Origin: an uncultured Bacilli bacterium
Lineage (GTDB): Bacteria; Bacillota_I; Bacilli_A; RF39; UBA660
Direction of reading: 5' to 3'
Assembly: GCA_947631525.1 (NCBI GenBank)
Contig: CANRLQ010000044.1
Location: 1-7,555 of the forward strand
DNA: 7,555 bases
The notes under the pieces are model-generated. The model saw only the letters and a list, made by a program, of their open reading frames with translations, was not told the origin of the DNA and did not search any database. How positions within the stretch are numbered: the first letter of the stretch is position 1; each line of letters begins with the position of its first letter. A program made the translations under genes and the position numbers. Positions 5,679 through 7,555 of this stretch are shown here, one piece after another.

Positions 5679-6104
5679 GTGGCAAAAGACATTATGAAAG
5701 TAATTAAAATTCAAATAGAAGCAGGTAAAGCAACACCTGCACCACCAGTTGGAACAATTTTAGGTCCAGTTGGGGTAAATTTACAAGAATTTTGTACAAA
5801 ATATAATGATGCAACAAGAGATAAAATGGGAGATGTATTACCAGTTGAAATAACAGTTTATGATGATAGATCATTTGATTTTGTAATAAAAACTCCACCA
5901 ACATCATTTTTAATTAAGAAAGTATTAGGAATTAAAAAAGGTTCTACTAAAGGAATAAATGAAGTTGTTGGGAAATTATCACAAAGTCAGTTAAAACAAA
6001 TAGCTGAGACAAAATTGCCAGATTTAAACGCATATACAGTAGAAGATGCAATGAAAATTGTTGCAGGAACTGCTAAAAATATGGGTGTTGAAATCGAAGA
6101 TTAA
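5679..6104 (+). CDS. rplK: Ribosomal protein L11
   Basis: L11 sits at the GTPase-associated centre of the 50S subunit and contacts translation factors. Starting at GTG 5679 it has 141 residues, the family norm. The N-terminal domain shows IQIEAGKATPAPPVG (11-25) and GVNLQEFCTKYN (32-43); the C-terminal RNA-binding domain (about 73-141) has TPPTSFLIKKVLGIKKGS and the signature KLPDLNAYTVEDAMKIVAGT (112-131). The usual LGQxGVN loop reads LGPVGVN, a mild change in the loop next to the conserved prolines of the domain that thiopeptides contact. The gene follows its own promoter and a structured leader and precedes rplA in the conserved order. Confidence 0.98.
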   Translation: MAKDIMKVIKIQIEAGKATPAPPVGTILGPVGVNLQEFCTKYNDATRDKMGDVLPVEITVYDDRSFDFVIKTPPTSFLIKKVLGIKKGSTKGINEVVGKLSQSQLKQIAETKLPDLNAYTVEDAMKIVAGTAKNMGVEIED

Positions 6105-6106
6105 TT

Positions 6107-6164
6107 CATGTAGGTTGATTACCTATGTGGGAGGAAAAAATCCGCTAATTACCACATAAGGAGG
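6107..6164 (+). promoter_or_regulatory. rplK-rplA spacer element, second L1-binding mimic
   Basis: TATGTGG (6124-6130) pairs perfectly with CCACATA (6152-6158), holding GAG next to the 5' arm and TAATTA next to the 3' arm, plus a GGA/TCC mini-stem with an A5 loop (6133-6143). GTGGGAG (6127-6133) and the downstream CCAC repeat the rplK leader and match the L1-stalk pattern. An alternative 9-bp hairpin, CATGTAGGT (6107-6115) with ACCTATGTG (6121-6129), uses the same 6124-6129 bases. The main stem abuts the rplA Shine-Dalgarno (AAGGAGG, 6158-6164), so a bound or stable stem could block initiation. Confidence 0.7.
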
Positions 6165-6170
6165 AATAGT

Positions 6171-6866
6171 ATGAAAAAAGGTAAAAAATATTTAGAAGCT
6201 TCTAAAAAAATAGAAAAGAATAAATTATATACCAAAGAAGAAGCAATAAAACTAGTTAAAGAAACATCAATTTCAAATTTTGATGCATCTGTTGAGTTAG
6301 CAATGAGATTAAATCTTGATACAAAAAAAGCTGATCAACAATTAAGAGGAGCATTAGTACTTCCAAATGGAACTGGAAAAACAAAAAGAGTTTTGGTTCT
6401 AGCTAAAGGAGATGCAGCTAAAGCTGCACAAGAAGCTGGAGCAGATTATGTTGGAGACCAAGATTACTTAGAAAAAATTGAAAAAGAAAATTGGTTTGAA
6501 TTTGATACAATGATTGCAACTCCAGATATGATGCCAAGTTTAGGAAAAATTGGTAAAATATTAGGACCAAAAGGATTAATGCCAAATCCAAAAACAGGAA
6601 CAGTTACAATGGATACTAAAAAAGCTGTAGAGGATGTTAAAAAAGGACGTGTTGAATATCGTACAGATAGTTATGGTAATGTTCATGTTATTATTGGTAA
6701 AGTATCATTTGATGATAATAAATTAATTGAAAATTTAAATGCTTTTGTATCATTAATAACTAAAACAAAACCATCAGTAGTAAAAGGGAAATATATTTTA
6801 AATATTTCAGTTTCTTCTACAATGGGTCCTGGTGTTAAAATAGATACATTAGACTTTGACAATTAA
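6171..6866 (+). CDS. rplA: Ribosomal protein L1
   Basis: L1 forms the mobile stalk near the E site of the 50S subunit and, in many bacteria, represses its own mRNA by binding a site that copies its rRNA target. The 231 residues are the usual length. Seen in order: domain I start with YTKEEAIKLVKE and FDASVELAMRLNLD (37-50), a Rossmann-like domain II with GALVLPNGTGKTKRVLVLAK (60-79), the family signature LGKIGKILGPKGLMPNPKTG (124-143), and the closing part of domain I with GKYILNISVSSTMGPG (206-221). The ATG lies 6 nt after AAGGAGG, which touches a candidate L1-binding stem. The last codons contain the -35 of the rplJ promoter. Confidence 0.98.
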   Translation: MKKGKKYLEASKKIEKNKLYTKEEAIKLVKETSISNFDASVELAMRLNLDTKKADQQLRGALVLPNGTGKTKRVLVLAKGDAAKAAQEAGADYVGDQDYLEKIEKENWFEFDTMIATPDMMPSLGKIGKILGPKGLMPNPKTGTVTMDTKKAVEDVKKGRVEYRTDSYGNVHVIIGKVSFDDNKLIENLNAFVSLITKTKPSVVKGKYILNISVSSTMGPGVKIDTLDFDN

Positions 6867-6884
6867 TAAAAATTGTGATACAAT
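6856..6884 (+). promoter_or_regulatory. rplJ-rplL promoter within the end of rplA
   Basis: A perfect TTGACA (6856-6861) is followed after 17 nt by TACAAT (6879-6884), with the extended -10 TG at 6876-6877. It is the best promoter in the window by consensus. The -35 lies in the last rplA codons. Transcription would start near 6891, so the whole L10 leader would be included. Confidence 0.85.
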
Positions 6885-6911
6885 TGATTTGTTCGTTTGA
6901 AAATTAAATAT

Positions 6912-7011
6912 TTGTACCGTAGACAGTAGGGGAGAAATCTTAATAATCCTACCGAGGATCTTTTTAATAAAGACTTTGGCCTTACTGTTTGTAAGGCTTT
7001 TTATATGGTAC
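6912..7011 (+). promoter_or_regulatory. L10 (rplJ) leader
   Basis: This has the appearance of the L10 leader: ACCGTAGACAGTAGG (6916-6930) then CCTACCGAGG (6948-6957), with GTAGG (6926-6930) pairing with CCTAC (6948-6952) around the presumed L10(L12)4-binding loop. GTACC (6914-6918) can close the whole element with GGTAC (7007-7011). ACAGTAGG (6923-6930) could instead pair with CCTTACTGT (6980-6988, one bulge), which would break the downstream terminator stem. In Bacillus subtilis the L10 complex represses rplJL by transcription attenuation; the same layout is seen here. Confidence 0.85.
6979..7002 (+). terminator. Attenuator terminator in the L10 leader
   Basis: GCCTTAC (6979-6985) pairs perfectly with GTAAGGC (6991-6997) over a TGTTT loop and is followed by five T (6998-7002). 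It lies between the L10-binding hairpin and the rplJ start, so it fits an attenuator that lowers rplJ-rplL transcription when free L10-L12 is in excess. It would also stop transcripts arriving from rplK-rplA. Confidence 0.85.
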
Positions 7012-7016
7012 CTAAA

Positions 7017-7024
7017 GAAGGAGG
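7017..7024 (+). promoter_or_regulatory. Shine-Dalgarno deciding the rplJ GTG start
   Basis: GAAGGAGG lies 7 nt before the GTG at 7032. An in-frame ATG at 7005 lies upstream of this site, directly after the attenuator T-run, and would add nine residues (VPKEGGAQ) that are merely the translated ribosome binding site. Confidence 0.9.
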
Positions 7025-7031
7025 TGCACAA

Positions 7032-7523
7032 GTGGCAAATCAAAAAATTATTGATAAAAAAGCAGATATTGTTAATGAAATAGAATCAAGAATTAAAGAT
7101 TCTTCAACAACTGTATGGTTTGAATATAGAGGACTTACAGTTACTGAGACAAATGAACTTAGAAGAAAATTAAGAGAATCTGGTTCTGATTTTAAAGTAT
7201 ATAAAAATACTTTAGCAAAAAGAGCTTTAGAAAAATTAAATATCGATTTAGGTGAAGAATTACAAGGACCTAAAGCTATCGCTTTTGGTACAGATGAAGT
7301 AGCACCTATCAAGACTTTGAGTGATTTTGCAAAAGAACATAAAGCTTTAGAAATTAAAGTAGGAATTGTAAATGGTAAAATAGCTGATACAGATATGTTA
7401 AAGAATTTAGCATCTATACCATCAAGAGAAGGATTACTTACAATGTTTGCAAGTGGACTTCTTGCAATACCAAAAGATTTCGCAATTTGCTTAGATTTAC
7501 ATAGTAAAAATTTAGAAGGTTAA
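7032..7523 (+). CDS. rplJ: Ribosomal protein L10
   Basis: L10 anchors the L7/L12 dimers to the 50S subunit, forming the stalk that recruits translation factors. From GTG 7032 the protein has 163 residues, slightly short but in the family range. The N-terminal RNA-binding domain shows YRGLTVTETNELRRKLRE (32-49) and KVYKNTLAKRAL (55-66); the middle has LQGPKAIAFGTDEVAPIKTL (77-96), and the segment SREGLLTMFASGLLAI (131-146) leads into the C-terminal helix that binds L12. The usual tail after that helix is brief, ending LHSKNLEG. Expression is probably controlled by the promoter inside rplA and by the L10-type leader with its attenuator. rplL starts 22 bases after its TAA. Confidence 0.97.
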   Translation: MANQKIIDKKADIVNEIESRIKDSSTTVWFEYRGLTVTETNELRRKLRESGSDFKVYKNTLAKRALEKLNIDLGEELQGPKAIAFGTDEVAPIKTLSDFAKEHKALEIKVGIVNGKIADTDMLKNLASIPSREGLLTMFASGLLAIPKDFAICLDLHSKNLEG

Positions 7524-7545
7524 TAGAAAGAAGGAGGAATGTAAA

Positions 7546-7555
7546 ATGGCAAAAT
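7546..7555 (+). CDS. rplL: Start of rplL (ribosomal protein L7/L12), cut by the window
   Basis: Only ATG GCA AAA and one base are visible, reading Met-Ala-Lys. AAGGAGG (7531-7537) stands 8 nt upstream. L7/L12 is the expected next gene after rplJ, and many begin MAK; the call rests on position rather than sequence. No terminator separates it from rplJ. Confidence 0.75.

Noticed and set aside
5704..5907. 67-codon ORF on the minus strand
   Set aside because: It lies wholly within rplK, is low-complexity and has no ribosome binding site; a shadow of the real gene.
6871..6885. AATTGT/ACAATT hairpin as terminator of rplA
   Set aside because: The stem is 6 A/T-rich pairs with a 3-nt loop and no T-run, and it coincides with the -10 of the rplJ promoter.
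6849..7043. 64-codon ORF on the minus strand across the L10 leader
   Set aside because: It overlaps a structured leader and a promoter on the other strand and matches no family I know.
7040..7312. 90-codon ORF on the minus strand
   Set aside because: It is the antisense shadow of rplJ.
1..7555. Recoded TGA (Trp) as in mycoplasmas
   Set aside because: Trp codons checked in the genes are TGG and no in-frame TGA is needed; absence of TGA stops alone in about ten genes of AT-rich DNA is not evidence.
1..7555. CRISPR array, tRNA, insertion sequence or phage gene
   Set aside because: No spaced direct repeats, cloverleaf, transposase motif or terminal inverted repeats were seen; the only tandem repeat is in-frame coding sequence.

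Overview
The window is a very AT-rich stretch of a bacterial chromosome with all genes on the + strand. Gene content (murG, murB, divIB/ftsQ, secE, nusG, rplK, rplA, rplJ, start of rplL), G-rich Shine-Dalgarno sites and AT-biased codons point to a low-GC Firmicutes/Bacilli relative, probably one of the uncultured, Mollicutes-related gut lineages that keep a peptidoglycan wall. The lineage is inference; the wall is supported by MurG, MurB and DivIB. Every Trp codon I checked is TGG and every stop is TAA or TAG, so the window does not show whether TGA is reassigned.

Layout. (1) 2-1129: the 3' part of a gene cut by the left edge, encoding three near-identical 31-residue helical repeats (mTERF-like pattern) joined to a C-terminal part that loosely resembles sigma-factor regions 2 and 4. 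It is followed by an AT-rich gap and a strong terminator. (2) 1400-1930: a stand-alone winged-helix protein of unknown role with its own promoter and a terminator that overlaps its stop codon. (3) 1988-4723: murG-murB-divIB, a tightly packed remnant of the division and cell-wall cluster: lipid II synthesis, UDP-MurNAc formation and a divisome scaffold. (4) 4721-4802: a nested inverted repeat that looks like the divIB terminator, with the secE promoter inside its loop. (5) 4832-5535: secE (59 codons, TTG start) overlapping nusG by one base. (6) 5553-6866: promoter, structured leader, rplK, a second structured spacer, then rplA. (7) 6856-7523: a near-consensus promoter inside the end of rplA, an L10-type leader with an attenuator hairpin, then rplJ; rplL begins at 7546 and runs off the window.

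The main interest is twofold. The right half shows dense RNA-level control of ribosomal protein synthesis: two candidate L1-binding rRNA mimics (one before rplK, one before rplA), each able to form an alternative structure, plus an L10 leader with terminator and possible antiterminator. The left edge carries an unusual repeat protein with a possible transcription-factor module, the best candidate here for an undescribed system.
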